Under the pieces are notes generated by a model. The model saw only the letters and a list, made by a program, of their open reading frames with translations. It ran no database searches and was not told where the DNA came from. Both the position numbers and the translations under genes were made by a program. This document shows, one piece after another, positions 42,824 through 52,168 of a DNA stretch of 64,000 nucleotides (positions within the stretch are counted from its first letter, which is position 1; every line of letters starts with the position of its first letter). The stretch is from NCBI RefSeq assembly GCF_018614975.1, contig NZ_JAGGNR010000008.1:1-64000 (forward strand), written 5' to 3'. Source of the stretch: Paenibacillus polymyxa (GTDB taxonomy: Bacteria; Bacillota; Bacilli; Paenibacillales; Paenibacillaceae).

Positions 42824-44233
42824 CTAATCCGGTTTGTTCCTTGGTGCTGGTCGCCACCATACATCCTTGAGTTCCTTGCTCATCGTGGGGGCTACAGGTG
42901 ACAGATAAGGTGTTCCAAATGAACGAAGACTACTCAAATGAATGACAACCAAAATGACGCCCAACATGACACCTGTGAGTCCTAGCGTTCCTGCCAGAAA
43001 CATCATGGGAAAACGTAGTAGACGGGTCGCGATGCTGGCAGCATAGCGAGGGATCATGAAAGAGGCGATACCGGTAATCGCCACAATGATAATCATGGGA
43101 GCTGATACAATTCCGGCACTCGTCGCCGCTTGCCCAATAATTAAGGCTCCCACGATACTGACCGCTGATCCCACCTGCTTTGGCAATCGGACGCCAGCCT
43201 CTCGCAGTGCTTCAAAGGCGATTTCCATAATGAGCGCTTCTACCAATGCAGGAAAAGGGATCTCTTCTCTCGCCCGTGCAATACTGAGAAGTAATACGGT
43301 CGGAATCATCTCCTGATGAAACGTAGTAATCGCTACATAAGCCGATGGAAGCAGCATGGATAAAACAAAAAAAATGTATCGCAGCCAGCGTACAAAAACA
43401 CTCATGAACACATTTTGATAATAATCTTCTGGGGATTGTAACATGGAAAAAATGGTCACTGGCGCGATAAGGGTAAACGGCGTTCCGTCAACGAGAATAG
43501 CAAACCGACCTTCCAGCAAGTTGGAAGCGACAACATCCGGACGCTCCGTCGCAATCATCTGTGGAAATGGTGAATATCGCTGATCCACAATGCCTTCTTC
43601 AATGTATTGACTCTCCAGTACGTCTCTGAGCTTTAAATCGGCAAGTCGTATCTTCACTTCTTTAACGAGTTTGGGGTCAATAATCCCCTCCATGTATACA
43701 AGTGAAATACTGGTGTTTGTACGATCTCCCATGTTACGTGTATGAAGCTTCAATGCAGGTGTCTTGAGACGTTTGCGCAGAAGAGACATATTCATGGTCA
43801 ACGATTCTGTGAATCCATCCCGTGCACCACGTACGGTTGATTCAGCTAACGGTTCCTCTGTTGAACGATTTGCAGCTTGGTATAGAGGGTATGCAGTTCC
43901 ACCTACTGAACCTTCCAGCAGTAACAGAGCTTCTCCCTCTAATATAGACTGTACCGCCTGATTGATCGTTTCAACATGCTTAACAGAGGCAAGGGGAACT
44001 TGCGCTGCTTCGATCCCCATTTCCTGAAGGGGCGTTAGTAACTGTCGTTCCAGCCGCTCTGTATCGCATATACCAACACAATATACGCATAACGCTGGAG
44101 TAAGACACGCCGTTTGGAATGTATGAAAGACAACGTCCGAGCAACCCGCAAAAACAGAACGTAACATTTCTTGATCAACAGCAAGATGTCCTGTCAATGG
44201 CATGTTCTGTTGTGTTATCGCTGATGTGTCCAT
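42824..44233 (-). CDS. GerA family spore germination protein (A subunit)
   Basis: A 469-residue protein with a soluble N-terminal half and four or five membrane helices in the C-terminal half. Landmarks are the TERPDVVASNLLEGRFAILVDGTPF region, DYYQNVFMSVFVRWLRYI, FPALVEALIMEIAFEALREAGVRLPK and GSAVSIVGALIIGQAA, all conserved in GerAA/GerKA. AAGGGGAGG precedes the ATG. It is the first gene of the receptor operon, normally made in the forespore. Confidence 0.92.
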   Translation of the reverse strand: MDTSAITQQNMPLTGHLAVDQEMLRSVFAGCSDVVFHTFQTACLTPALCVYCVGICDTERLERQLLTPLQEMGIEAAQVPLASVKHVETINQAVQSILEGEALLLLEGSVGGTAYPLYQAANRSTEEPLAESTVRGARDGFTESLTMNMSLLRKRLKTPALKLHTRNMGDRTNTSISLVYMEGIIDPKLVKEVKIRLADLKLRDVLESQYIEEGIVDQRYSPFPQMIATERPDVVASNLLEGRFAILVDGTPFTLIAPVTIFSMLQSPEDYYQNVFMSVFVRWLRYIFFVLSMLLPSAYVAITTFHQEMIPTVLLLSIARAREEIPFPALVEALIMEIAFEALREAGVRLPKQVGSAVSIVGALIIGQAATSAGIVSAPMIIIVAITGIASFMIPRYAASIATRLLRFPMMFLAGTLGLTGVMLGVILVVIHLSSLRSFGTPYLSPVAPTMSKELKDVWWRPAPRNKPD

Positions 44234-44330
44234 GACGCCTCCCCTTTCCGTGAACGCTCCGTCCAGATATTCTCAGATAAAGGTATCCTTTGCTTATAAG
44301 ATGGAATATATACGCAAAATATAGAATAGC

Positions 44331-44353
44331 AAAAGAACCGCCCTCTTGGGCGG
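44331..44353 (-). terminator. terminator of the sugar ABC operon
   Basis: CCGCCC-TCTT-GGGCGG hairpin; on the minus strand followed by TTCTTTT. Confidence 0.75.
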
Positions 44354-44434
44354 CCCTGATGATATAGAACGCTATTCATTCCCTATGAATCCGGAGAACT
44401 TGCTCATCGCAATTCTCTATTTACTATTTGTAAA

Positions 44435-45316
44435 CTACCCTTTCACAGCACCCAAAGCAACACTCCCAATAATCTGTTTGGAAAATACAGAAAATACAAT
44501 AATAATAGGCAGGATAGAGATCGCTACACCCAAATACAAGAGCCCATAATCCATCCCATAGTACCCCTGCACTAGCGCAACCAATACCGGAAGCGGATAT
44601 TTATCCAGGGAGAAAAATAGCACAAGCGGTGTTAGGAAATTATTCCAAGATCCGATAAACGTGAATATGCCAAGGGCAGCGATCGCCGGCCCCAGAATAG
44701 GCAGTACAATCTGATTGAACGTCCGGAACTCACCGGCACTGTCCACCCGCGCAGATTCAATAATCTCATCCGGGATACTGCTCTCCATGAACTGTTTGAT
44801 AAAGAATACATTAAACGCGTTAGCCGCCGCAGGCAAAATAATCGCGGCATAACTGTCCAGAAGCCCCATCATGCTGAATAGTCGATATACACCAATCAAA
44901 GCCAGTTGACCCGGTACCATCATGGTTGCTAACAGAAACAGGAACAACCCGTTTCGTCCTTTGAATTTAAATTTAGCAAATCCATACGCAGTTAAGGCCC
45001 CAATATACAGAGATAATACGGTCGATGTTCCGGCAATAAATATGCTGTTGGCAAACCCGCGCCATATGTTGATTTTGGATACCATGTTCATATAATTATC
45101 CACTAAAAACGATCCAGGGAGAAATGTAAATGTCGAAGCAATCGTTGCATTGTTATGTGTTGAATAGATGAGCATCAGATAAAATGGAATAATGCACAGC
45201 ACCGCAAGACCAATCAATAACAGATAGATGATGATCTTGCCCGCCGTTAGTCGCCTTGTAGTGGCATATTGCTGAATCGCTGCATTTGGTTGTTCAACTG
45301 ATTTTGCAGTTTGCAT
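44435..45316 (-). CDS. carbohydrate ABC transporter permease (MalG-like)
   Basis: A 293-residue inner-membrane permease with six helices and the ABC coupling loop ESARVDSAGEFRTFNQIVLPILGPAIAALGIF (EAA motif variant). The C-terminal ending GAVKG is typical of MalG-type permeases (CUT1 family). It forms the channel with the MalF-like permease encoded just upstream. The ATG at 45316 follows GGGAGGGGAG. No ATPase gene is present; CUT1 importers in Firmicutes usually share an MsmX-type ATPase. Confidence 0.88.
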   Translation of the reverse strand: MQTAKSVEQPNAAIQQYATTRRLTAGKIIIYLLLIGLAVLCIIPFYLMLIYSTHNNATIASTFTFLPGSFLVDNYMNMVSKINIWRGFANSIFIAGTSTVLSLYIGALTAYGFAKFKFKGRNGLFLFLLATMMVPGQLALIGVYRLFSMMGLLDSYAAIILPAAANAFNVFFIKQFMESSIPDEIIESARVDSAGEFRTFNQIVLPILGPAIAALGIFTFIGSWNNFLTPLVLFFSLDKYPLPVLVALVQGYYGMDYGLLYLGVAISILPIIIVFSVFSKQIIGSVALGAVKG

Positions 45317-45330
45317 GAGAACTCCCCTCC

Positions 45331-46221
45331 CTATGAACGGCTCTTCCGCTTGGTCATGATGAAGGATGCAACGGACAACAATATGATAATGATGAACAGG
45401 CAAAATGCGATGGCAGCGCCGTAACCAAAACGCGTGCTCTGAAATGCTACATTATAGAGATACATAATACTGGTCATAGCTGCTCGATCAGGACCTCCTT
45501 CTCCATTGGTTAGTGTAAATGGCTGATCGAAAATCTGGATGCCCCCAATGATGGATGTAATCATCTGAAACAGAATAATCGGACGGAGCATCGGCACGAT
45601 AATATGAATGAAAATATGTTTCTTTTTCGCGCCATCCATCTGGGCCGCCTCCAGCAGAGAAGGGTCAATGCCTTGAAGACCAGCTAAGTAGATGACCATG
45701 GAATAGCCAAAGTATTGGAAAAAGAGAATCGAGGACACAATCAGACGCATAAACCAGGGATCATTTTTCCAGTTAATTGGATCTTGTATGATGCCAGTTT
45801 GCACCAACAAATGATTAAGTCCTCCAGATTGCCAGTCAAAGATCAGGCTGACAAGCAACCCGAGTGATGCAGCCGTAACGATGTTGGGAAAAAAGTATAC
45901 GGCCCTGAAAAAGTCCCGTCCTTTGAGCAGCTTATCATTCAAAATAAAGGCCAACACCAGGGAGATCGTCAGCTGCGGAACGACAGATACGCCCCAGATG
46001 AATAACGTATTAAACAAGGTTTTGTAGAACAACGGGTCTTGTAGTACGGCCACGTAGTTACCGATCCCTACAAAGTCAGGCGTCGTGATGCCATCAAAGT
46101 TGGTGAAACTGATATAGAGCGAATATAAAATGGGATAAAGCCCAAAAATGGTGAAAATAATAAAAAACGGAGCAATGAAGTAGTAGCCGTAATGGTCCTT
46201 GCGAATCGTTTTGGCAAACAT
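45331..46221 (-). CDS. carbohydrate ABC transporter permease (MalF-like)
   Basis: A 296-residue permease with six helices: FFIIFTIFGLYPILYSLYISFTNFD near the N-terminus and the coupling loop EAAQMDGAKKKHIFIHIIVPMLRPIILFQ. GGGGGGAT precedes the ATG. It lies 14 bp before the MalG-like gene and 98 bp after the binding-protein gene, with a strong hairpin in that gap. Confidence 0.9.
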   Translation of the reverse strand: MFAKTIRKDHYGYYFIAPFFIIFTIFGLYPILYSLYISFTNFDGITTPDFVGIGNYVAVLQDPLFYKTLFNTLFIWGVSVVPQLTISLVLAFILNDKLLKGRDFFRAVYFFPNIVTAASLGLLVSLIFDWQSGGLNHLLVQTGIIQDPINWKNDPWFMRLIVSSILFFQYFGYSMVIYLAGLQGIDPSLLEAAQMDGAKKKHIFIHIIVPMLRPIILFQMITSIIGGIQIFDQPFTLTNGEGGPDRAAMTSIMYLYNVAFQSTRFGYGAAIAFCLFIIIILLSVASFIMTKRKSRS

Positions 46222-46272
46222 GTTCTATCCCCCCAGTTATCATCGGATGTGTATAACCATCGGTTACTTCGA

Positions 46273-46315
46273 GGGCGTGTCTGAAAACTCCGAAGGAAGG
46301 TTTTCAGACACGTCC
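46273..46315 (-). terminator. intercistronic hairpin between binding protein and permeases
   Basis: GGGCGTGTCTGAAAAC and GTTTTCAGACACGTCC pair over 16 bp with one wobble and an 11-base loop. No T-tract follows on the minus strand, so it is more likely an mRNA-protecting or partially terminating hairpin that raises binding-protein levels above the permeases. Confidence 0.75.
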
Positions 46316-46319
46316 TAAG

Positions 46320-47585
46320 CTAATCCACTTCCAGCTCCGGAAATCTCAAGGTGACATCACGTTTGATTCGCTTTACGACTTCTTCCTTGGTCTGAATGTC
46401 CTTATTAAGATATAACTGGAGTACAATCTTGTAGATATCATTGTTAATCGTGGCATCATATTTGGTGCGTTCGTATACAGGTACCCGTTTTGCAGCCTCC
46501 GAGAAAAACTCGAAATGCTTCTGTCCTCCCAAATAGGACGATGAGAGAGATGGGGCGAGTTCATCATTCACAACCATGTTACTGGTAAAATAATCCTGTT
46601 CTTTCGCTAACTCGGACAGAAAGTCGTGGTCAAAATTATAGAACTCAATAAACTTCCAGGCCAGATCCTTTTTGTCACTTTTACTATACATCGCTATATA
46701 AGTCCCGCCTGCACTAAACGCTGACGGTCCCTGAGCCAAGCCCCACATGCCTTCGGTATCCGGGGCGTTTGCCTTGAACGTATATTGCAGTGCCCAGGTT
46801 GCCCCGGGATAAAACATGACCTCTCCTTTTTGCATGGATGCAGCGTAACCTGCACTTCCATCTTCATACTCGGCAAGTACATTCCGCTCACGTGCTTCAC
46901 GTACAAGATCGAGCACTTCCAAGTAAGTTGGATCGATGATAAACTTGCCGTCCTTCACCCAAGGTATACCATCATATGAATTCGATATAGCATTCCAATT
47001 CGCCAATGCATGTACTTTATTCCCGCTAAGTTGCTGTACCTTCTCTCCAATCTCGAAGATCTTCTCCCATGTATCGATCTGTGAACCCACCTTCTCAGGA
47101 TCATCGGTGCCCAGATATTTTTTCGCCAAATCCCGACGATAGTAGATGCCCCCTGGTGTTCCCTGATAACCTATCGCTCTGACATTTCCCTCATTGTCCT
47201 GTTCATTGGCCTGAACAAAATCATATTGTTCCTGGATAAGTTCATTGGCGTTATACGGCGAAGCTGATAAATTCTCCAAATATGGAACGTCAATCAGCTC
47301 TCGAATATTCGCATTTTCAATCATAAATACATCTGGAGCCTTCGAGGTTGTCTGTAGCGCAGATTTCAGCTTGGTGATATAGAAATTACCGGGGATGTTG
47401 ACAAAGTTCACTTTGATGTCAGGATATTTCTGTTCGAATTTCTCGATGGCGTACCCTGCTTCATCTGTAAAACTCCACACGGTAATCTCCTGTTGCTTGG
47501 TTTGACTCGATGGAATGAACTGACAACCAGCTAACAACATCGCTACACATACAAATACAGTAGTTGGCTTAAACCACTTCTTCAT
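46320..47585 (-). CDS. carbohydrate ABC transporter substrate-binding lipoprotein
   Basis: A 421-residue CUT1-type binding protein: signal peptide KWFKPTTVFVCVAMLLAGC (lipobox LLAGC), then EITVWSFTDEAGYAIEKFEQKYPDIKVNFVNIPG, GTPGGIYYRRDLAKKYLG and MQKGEVMFYPGATWALQY. It captures an oligosaccharide or glycoside outside the membrane; the sugar cannot be predicted. It is the first gene of the operon, behind a cre-like site, and the AraC gene is just upstream on the same strand. Confidence 0.9.
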   Translation of the reverse strand: MKKWFKPTTVFVCVAMLLAGCQFIPSSQTKQQEITVWSFTDEAGYAIEKFEQKYPDIKVNFVNIPGNFYITKLKSALQTTSKAPDVFMIENANIRELIDVPYLENLSASPYNANELIQEQYDFVQANEQDNEGNVRAIGYQGTPGGIYYRRDLAKKYLGTDDPEKVGSQIDTWEKIFEIGEKVQQLSGNKVHALANWNAISNSYDGIPWVKDGKFIIDPTYLEVLDLVREARERNVLAEYEDGSAGYAASMQKGEVMFYPGATWALQYTFKANAPDTEGMWGLAQGPSAFSAGGTYIAMYSKSDKKDLAWKFIEFYNFDHDFLSELAKEQDYFTSNMVVNDELAPSLSSSYLGGQKHFEFFSEAAKRVPVYERTKYDATINNDIYKIVLQLYLNKDIQTKEEVVKRIKRDVTLRFPELEVD

Positions 47586-47603
47586 AGGCCCCCTCCTTCA
47601 AAA

Positions 47604-47617
47604 AGGAAACGCTTACA
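47604..47617. promoter_or_regulatory. candidate cre (CcpA) site
   Basis: AGGAAACGCTTACA matches the consensus TGWAANCGNTNWCA in all but two positions and lies about 20 bp before the start of the binding-protein gene. Catabolite repression of the sugar importer would be expected. Confidence 0.5.
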
Positions 47618-47670
47618 ATTTATTAGAGTATATTGATTTTGGAGAGGGCTTTCTCCACAAATATTGTGCA

Positions 47671-48555
47671 TTACCCTCCATATTTTGTCATATTCGTTCG
47701 GTGTTTCTTACGAAATTCGGAGGGTGTGCATTCATTATATTTTTTGAATAGACGATTATAGGAGTTAACATTGTTAAATCCATGTCCGATCGCAATCTCC
47801 AGAATCGTATCTTGACGGAACAATAAGGCCCACTCGGACTTGATAATTCGAAAATGATTCAAGTATTCCATCAGTGTTACTCCCTTGATCTCTTTGAACA
47901 GCTTGCAGACATGGAACTTGCTGAATTTAATATGTTCCGCCACCTGTTCCAGCTTAATGGGCTCAGCATAGTGCTCCTCCAGATATTCACAGATCGATTC
48001 AAGGAATTCAAATTTTTTGGAGGAAGTACAGGCCCATCCTGAAGATGAAGATTCATCGGTGGTAACCGGTACTTTTGTACGTAATAAAAGTATGATGAGA
48101 TCATACAATCTCGATACCATTAACCATCGGTATCCCGGCTTCTGATTTTTCTTCTCGGTAATGATGTCATCTACATATTGAGTCAGATTGCTCTGACTTC
48201 CCGTATTCGAGGGAATAACTGTTGTTTTGTTGAAAAGTTGTCCGAGAGCCTGAATTTCGGCTTCAGTCGTGAAACTCCCGGTTAACAATTCGAGTCGGAA
48301 CAAGATAATGGTCAAATATTCGGTCCCCGGCAAAAAGCAGTGCACATCACCTGGTTTGATCAGCAGCACATCCCCTTTTTCCAACTCACACACGTGGTCG
48401 TTCACGCCAATTCTGGCGCTCTTACCATTGACGAGAACCAGTTCAACCTCATCATGCCAGTGTGCAGCATAATTGAACTGATTTCCTGTATGAATTACCC
48501 GAATGGGAAAACCTTCTTGCATATGGCCTGTCTCCAAAAAAGTGGGTACGCCCAT
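47671..48555 (-). CDS. AraC-family regulator of the sugar importer
   Basis: A 294-residue protein with an N-terminal cupin sugar-sensing domain (NYAAHWHDEVELVLVNGKSARIGVNDHVCELEKGDVLLIKPGDVHCF) and a C-terminal AraC DNA-binding domain (IKLEQVAEHIKFSKFHVCKLFKEIKGVTLMEYL, then ILEIAIGHGFNNVNSYNRLFKKYNECTPSEFR). The ATG at 48555 follows GGAGG. Directly upstream of the importer genes on the same strand, it is their probable activator. Confidence 0.88.
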   Translation of the reverse strand: MGVPTFLETGHMQEGFPIRVIHTGNQFNYAAHWHDEVELVLVNGKSARIGVNDHVCELEKGDVLLIKPGDVHCFLPGTEYLTIILFRLELLTGSFTTEAEIQALGQLFNKTTVIPSNTGSQSNLTQYVDDIITEKKNQKPGYRWLMVSRLYDLIILLLRTKVPVTTDESSSSGWACTSSKKFEFLESICEYLEEHYAEPIKLEQVAEHIKFSKFHVCKLFKEIKGVTLMEYLNHFRIIKSEWALLFRQDTILEIAIGHGFNNVNSYNRLFKKYNECTPSEFRKKHRTNMTKYGG

Positions 48556-48662
48556 CGTATCAACCTCCATTTATCTCCAACGCCAAAAAACTTCTCGTCT
48601 TTATATTATGCATAAATGGCTACTCTCCTTTCTTTTTAAGTATTTAAAATTCTATAGAATGG

Positions 48663-48691
48663 AAAAAGCTCCTCAACTCAAGTTGAGGAGC
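48663..48691 (-). terminator. terminator of the LacI remnant
   Basis: GCTCCTCAACT-CA-AGTTGAGGAGC forms an 11-bp perfect stem with an A-tract on the left, 10 bp after the LacI remnant. Confidence 0.8.
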
Positions 48692-48700
48692 CGAACAGAA

Positions 48701-49039
48701 TCACAGGTTACATTCCGAATGAGCCGGTCCGCTAATATAGGCAATCGTCCGATCGATGTCCTTTCTCGATCAGATAATGGGTGGCCAGGTACCCACCTTG
48801 CGTATCACTCATCAAAACCTTTACAATATGTTGAGCATATCCAGATCCCGATCCATGACGACAATCGGAAATCCTGCTTCAGATGCAGGGCCGCTCTTCA
48901 CTTAATTGAGTTGGCTTGCTGCCTCAAGTACTCGGAGTCTTGTGGGCTCACTTACATTCCCTTTATCGTTGAGTACGCAAGATACGGTCGAACTGGCTAC
49001 ACCAGCCATCTTGGCTACATCTTTAATCGTTGTCATCAT
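48701..49039 (-). pseudogene. LacI-family regulator, heavily deleted and frameshifted
   Basis: The start is intact, with GAGGAG before ATG at 49039 and an N-terminal LacI helix-turn-helix [20 protein letters not shown], then [22 protein letters not shown] and a stop. Further fragments follow in changing frames: FPIVVMDRDLDMLNIL, GGYLATHYLIEKGH and TIAYISGPAHSECN. All are recognisable parts of the LacI sugar-binding domain, with roughly two thirds of the gene missing. It sits beside the sugar importer and may once have regulated it or a lost gene set. Confidence 0.85.
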
Positions 49040-49144
49040 ATATACTCCTCAAAGACAGTTTCATCTGTTTGGTCCATTATGGCAGTAACACAGCAATCAC
49101 ACGGAATTGTTCACTAGCATTTTTAAAGAAACCGAGGTGCCTTC

Positions 49145-49570
49145 ATGAGATTTAGTGAATATGTAATAGGTCAACGCTACGAAACCACATCCTTGGCATT
49201 ATCCAAGACTGATATTATTGAGTTTGCCACAATCTATGATCCACAGTACATGCATTTGGATGAGGACAAGGCCAAGCAAGGCCGATTCGGCAGTTTAATT
49301 GCTTCTGGCATGCAAACGATGAATATCTCCTTTAAATTATGGATTGAGGTCGGAGTCTATGGAGAGCATGTCGTGGCTGGCACCGGAATGAATAACATTC
49401 AATTCCTGAAGCCGGTCTTTCCGAATGATAAACTTCATGTCATTGCAGAAGTCATTGGACTAACTCCCAGAAGAAAAGGGAATGGAATTGTTACCGTGCT
49501 GCTGAGTACTTTCAATCAGAAGAATCAAAAGGTATTTCAGGCTGAATTAAGTGCTTTAATTGATAATTAG
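49145..49570 (+). CDS. MaoC-like hot-dog dehydratase
   Basis: A 141-residue single hot-dog domain: DIIEFATIYDPQYMHLDEDKAKQGRFGSLIASGMQTM carries the D...H pair of MaoC/R-hydratase proteins. GMNNIQFLKPVFPNDKLHVIAEV forms the central strands. Family members hydrate enoyl-CoA thioesters. GAGGTG precedes the ATG. No lipid-metabolism neighbour is present, so the substrate is open. Confidence 0.8.
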   Translation: MRFSEYVIGQRYETTSLALSKTDIIEFATIYDPQYMHLDEDKAKQGRFGSLIASGMQTMNISFKLWIEVGVYGEHVVAGTGMNNIQFLKPVFPNDKLHVIAEVIGLTPRRKGNGIVTVLLSTFNQKNQKVFQAELSALIDN

Positions 49571-49586
49571 GGCTGTGTAATAGCTC

Positions 49587-49616
49587 TAAAAAAAGAAGCC
49601 GCCCATTGGCGACTTC
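49587..49616 (-). terminator. terminator of the aminotransferase gene, recurrent type
   Basis: A7 tract, then GAAGCCGCC and GGCGACTTC around a four-base loop, with the recurring U-G wobble. Followed by T7 on the minus strand. Confidence 0.85.
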
Positions 49617-49644
49617 TCATGGATATACTGCATTTTTGATCATA

Positions 49645-50835
49645 TTAAGCTTTATAACCTTTCAATACCTGCCCCAAAATCTCTACACCCTTGACAATCT
49701 GTTCGTCTGACGGGGTTGAGAAATTAAGTCTGATGGCATTACAAGGGTCTTGCTCGTTCACCAGGAATGCATTTCCCGGTACAACCGCAACTCCTTGAGC
49801 TGCCGCTGTCTTGGCATAATCAAGCATTGGCACATGTGCTGGCAGATCACACCAGAGGAACAGTCCACCATCCGGTTGGGTATAGGTAATGGACTCACCC
49901 ATATGCTCTTGCAGCTTGTCCATCATCAATGTTGCTTTTCTACGATAGACCTCACGAATGCTGTTAATATGCCCCGCGTAGTCATACTCTGTCATGAACT
50001 TGTATGCCAGAATCTGTGGAAGCATAGCCGTATGTACGTCTTCTCCCTGTTTCGCGACAACCATCTTCTCCACCACTTCATGTGGCGCTTGTACAAAACC
50101 GACGCGCAGTCCTGCCGACAAAATTTTGGAGAATGATCCAACATAGATGACCAGACCCTCATCATCCATAGACTTAATGGTTGGCACATCGTCTCCATTA
50201 AATCGAAGTTCTCCGTACGGGTTATCTTCCAATATCATCACGCCATACTTCTTAGCCAACTCGTATATGGCCTTACGTTTTGCATGACTCGTCGTTACAC
50301 CGGTAGGATTCTGGAAACTTGGGATCACGTAGATCAGTTTCACATTAGGCTCCGTTTGCAGCGCCTGTTCCAGCTTCTCGATATCCATACCGTCCATCTC
50401 CATCGGAACACCAGCAAGCTTTGCACCGGATGCCCGGAAGGAGTTCAGGGAACCGATAAAGCTCGGGCTCTCACAGATGATCGTGTCCCCTTCATTACAA
50501 AATACTTTACAGGCCAGTTCAATCCCCTGCTGCGCTCCAGATACAATGAACAATTGATCGGATGATTTACCGGTATCAAAACCTGTCTTCAAATGTTGAG
50601 TCAATGCTTCCCTGAGGGGAACATATCCTTCCGTAATCCCATATTGCAGAGCTGTAACCGGGTCATGCTCCAGGATGGATTGAGTGAATGTGCGAATCGC
50701 CTCAATAGGAAAGGTTTCCGGAGCAGGATTTCCTGCGGAGAATGGAATCACATTTTGCCCCGAAGAAGCCTTCAGAATCTCACGAATAATGGATGGTTGC
50801 AGTGCTGCGATACGATTGGAAAATGAATAGTTCAT
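49645..50835 (-). CDS. PLP-dependent aminotransferase, fold type I (LysN/MocR-like)
   Basis: A 396-residue aminotransferase of the 2-aminoadipate/kynurenine type: VIPFSAGNPAPETFPIEAI, LQYGITEGYVPLREAL, FIVSGAQQGIELACKVF, PSFQNPTGVT, LEDNPYGELRF and the PLP lysine in VGSFSKILSAGLRVGFV. It transfers amino groups between amino acids and 2-oxo acids. The ATG at 50835 has GGGAGG 11 bases upstream. Monocistronic. Confidence 0.88.
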   Translation of the reverse strand: MNYSFSNRIAALQPSIIREILKASSGQNVIPFSAGNPAPETFPIEAIRTFTQSILEHDPVTALQYGITEGYVPLREALTQHLKTGFDTGKSSDQLFIVSGAQQGIELACKVFCNEGDTIICESPSFIGSLNSFRASGAKLAGVPMEMDGMDIEKLEQALQTEPNVKLIYVIPSFQNPTGVTTSHAKRKAIYELAKKYGVMILEDNPYGELRFNGDDVPTIKSMDDEGLVIYVGSFSKILSAGLRVGFVQAPHEVVEKMVVAKQGEDVHTAMLPQILAYKFMTEYDYAGHINSIREVYRRKATLMMDKLQEHMGESITYTQPDGGLFLWCDLPAHVPMLDYAKTAAAQGVAVVPGNAFLVNEQDPCNAIRLNFSTPSDEQIVKGVEILGQVLKGYKA

Positions 50836-50954
50836 CTTAAATAGTGCCTCCCGACATTTCATCTGAATTAACTCTCTATCATTACATTAGATTCTATTAT
50901 ACGAGCATTTCCCGAATTTCCAAACTGTCTCCACAAAAAAGATGTTTGTACTCC

Positions 50955-50984
50955 AAAAAAGAGGCCGCCGTCAGCAACCTCTTT
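50955..50984 (-). terminator. terminator of the type III PKS operon
   Basis: A-tract with AAAGAGG and CCTCTTT around GCCGCC-containing loop sequence, downstream of the last operon gene. Confidence 0.75.
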
Positions 50985-51013
50985 CGCAAAAGTATTGAGC
51001 AAAATTCAGCCTG

Positions 51014-52162
51014 TTAGCGCGCTGCGTTCATCTCGGATAACCGTGTGGCCTTCACAACATAAGCGGCCAGACCGGGGATCATCCGGGCCAGACCAGGATA
51101 GAACTTATTGGTTTTGGCAAAAGCCAGCTTTTGGATTCTTCTTGCGCGTCTAAGCAATTGGGTGAATTCCCGGCTTGCTTCCAGCGTGTAATTACTCTGC
51201 CAATCGGCATGTTCAATGTCGCCTTGCAGGTACTTGTCAGTCCACCTTGCACACAGGAGTGAGGAGCGAAGGGCAATGGACATTCCGTCTCCACATAAGG
51301 GCGGTATCATCAGCATGGCATCCCCAATATGCGGATATTGAGACCACGGCTCAGGCACGTTGGACAGATGCAGCGGCGCAATCGACACTTGCGTTCCATC
51401 TACAGGCTTTCCTTCGGCTAAACGGGCTGCCAAACTCACGTTTGTCAGGGATGCCGCATGTAAAATATCGTTGACAGACTTGCCACTTCCCTGGACGGTA
51501 TCCAGTGTCAACAATGCGGCGACATTCACAATACCATCCTCAATCGGGGAAATGCCCACGTAACCACCTTCGCAAAAGTATAACTCTACCCGTGCGGGAA
51601 TCTCAATTCCGCTGAAGTGGGACTTAACGCCAACGTATACGGTTTGGTCCCGCAGATCAGGTGCGGAAGCCATCCCTCGCGGCTTCTTGGTACCATGTGC
51701 TCCGATGACGGCTTTGGCTCTGTAACTAATCCGCTCATCTCCCTGTTTCACCTGAACCTCATAACTGGCATCCTCAAGCTGCTCGATGCTCGTTATGGTC
51801 GCTTGGGTCACAAGCTGGGCTCCGGCCTCCAGAGCCTTCTGATGCAAAATCTGGTCCAGCTCATATCGACTTATGCCATATGCAAATCCCGGCAGCGGTG
51901 CTTCGATCACTCCGCCTTGTGGCATAACGATCTTGGCATGATCCATAGTGCTGGGTTTCTTCGTCTGGTCCAGAAGGTGAATGTCCAGAACCTCCAGCAT
52001 CTCCTTAGTTTCGGGTGACATAAACTCACCGCAGGTTTTGTGCCGCGGGAACTCCTGGCGATCTAGCAAAAGGGTCCGATGACCTTTTCCTGCCAGTTGC
52101 ATTGCACACGTACTGCCGGCAATTCCGGCTCCGATGACAATCACATCTATCGATTTCGACAC
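51014..52162 (-). CDS. FAD-dependent monooxygenase/reductase of a type III PKS operon
   Basis: A 382-residue flavoprotein with an N-terminal Rossmann GAGIAGSTCAMQLAGKGHRTLLLD, FPRHKTCGEFMSPE, and a C-terminal GDAMLMIPPLCGDGMSIALRSSLLCA. It belongs to the geranylgeranyl-reductase/PHBH-like group. Following the PKS and methyltransferase genes (6-bp gap), it probably oxidises or hydroxylates the polyketide, as FAD enzymes do in alkylresorcinol/alkylquinone pathways. The start is a GTG at 52162 behind GGCAGGTGA. Confidence 0.82.
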   Translation of the reverse strand: MSKSIDVIVIGAGIAGSTCAMQLAGKGHRTLLLDRQEFPRHKTCGEFMSPETKEMLEVLDIHLLDQTKKPSTMDHAKIVMPQGGVIEAPLPGFAYGISRYELDQILHQKALEAGAQLVTQATITSIEQLEDASYEVQVKQGDERISYRAKAVIGAHGTKKPRGMASAPDLRDQTVYVGVKSHFSGIEIPARVELYFCEGGYVGISPIEDGIVNVAALLTLDTVQGSGKSVNDILHAASLTNVSLAARLAEGKPVDGTQVSIAPLHLSNVPEPWSQYPHIGDAMLMIPPLCGDGMSIALRSSLLCARWTDKYLQGDIEHADWQSNYTLEASREFTQLLRRARRIQKLAFAKTNKFYPGLARMIPGLAAYVVKATRLSEMNAAR

Positions 52163-52168
52163 GTAAGT

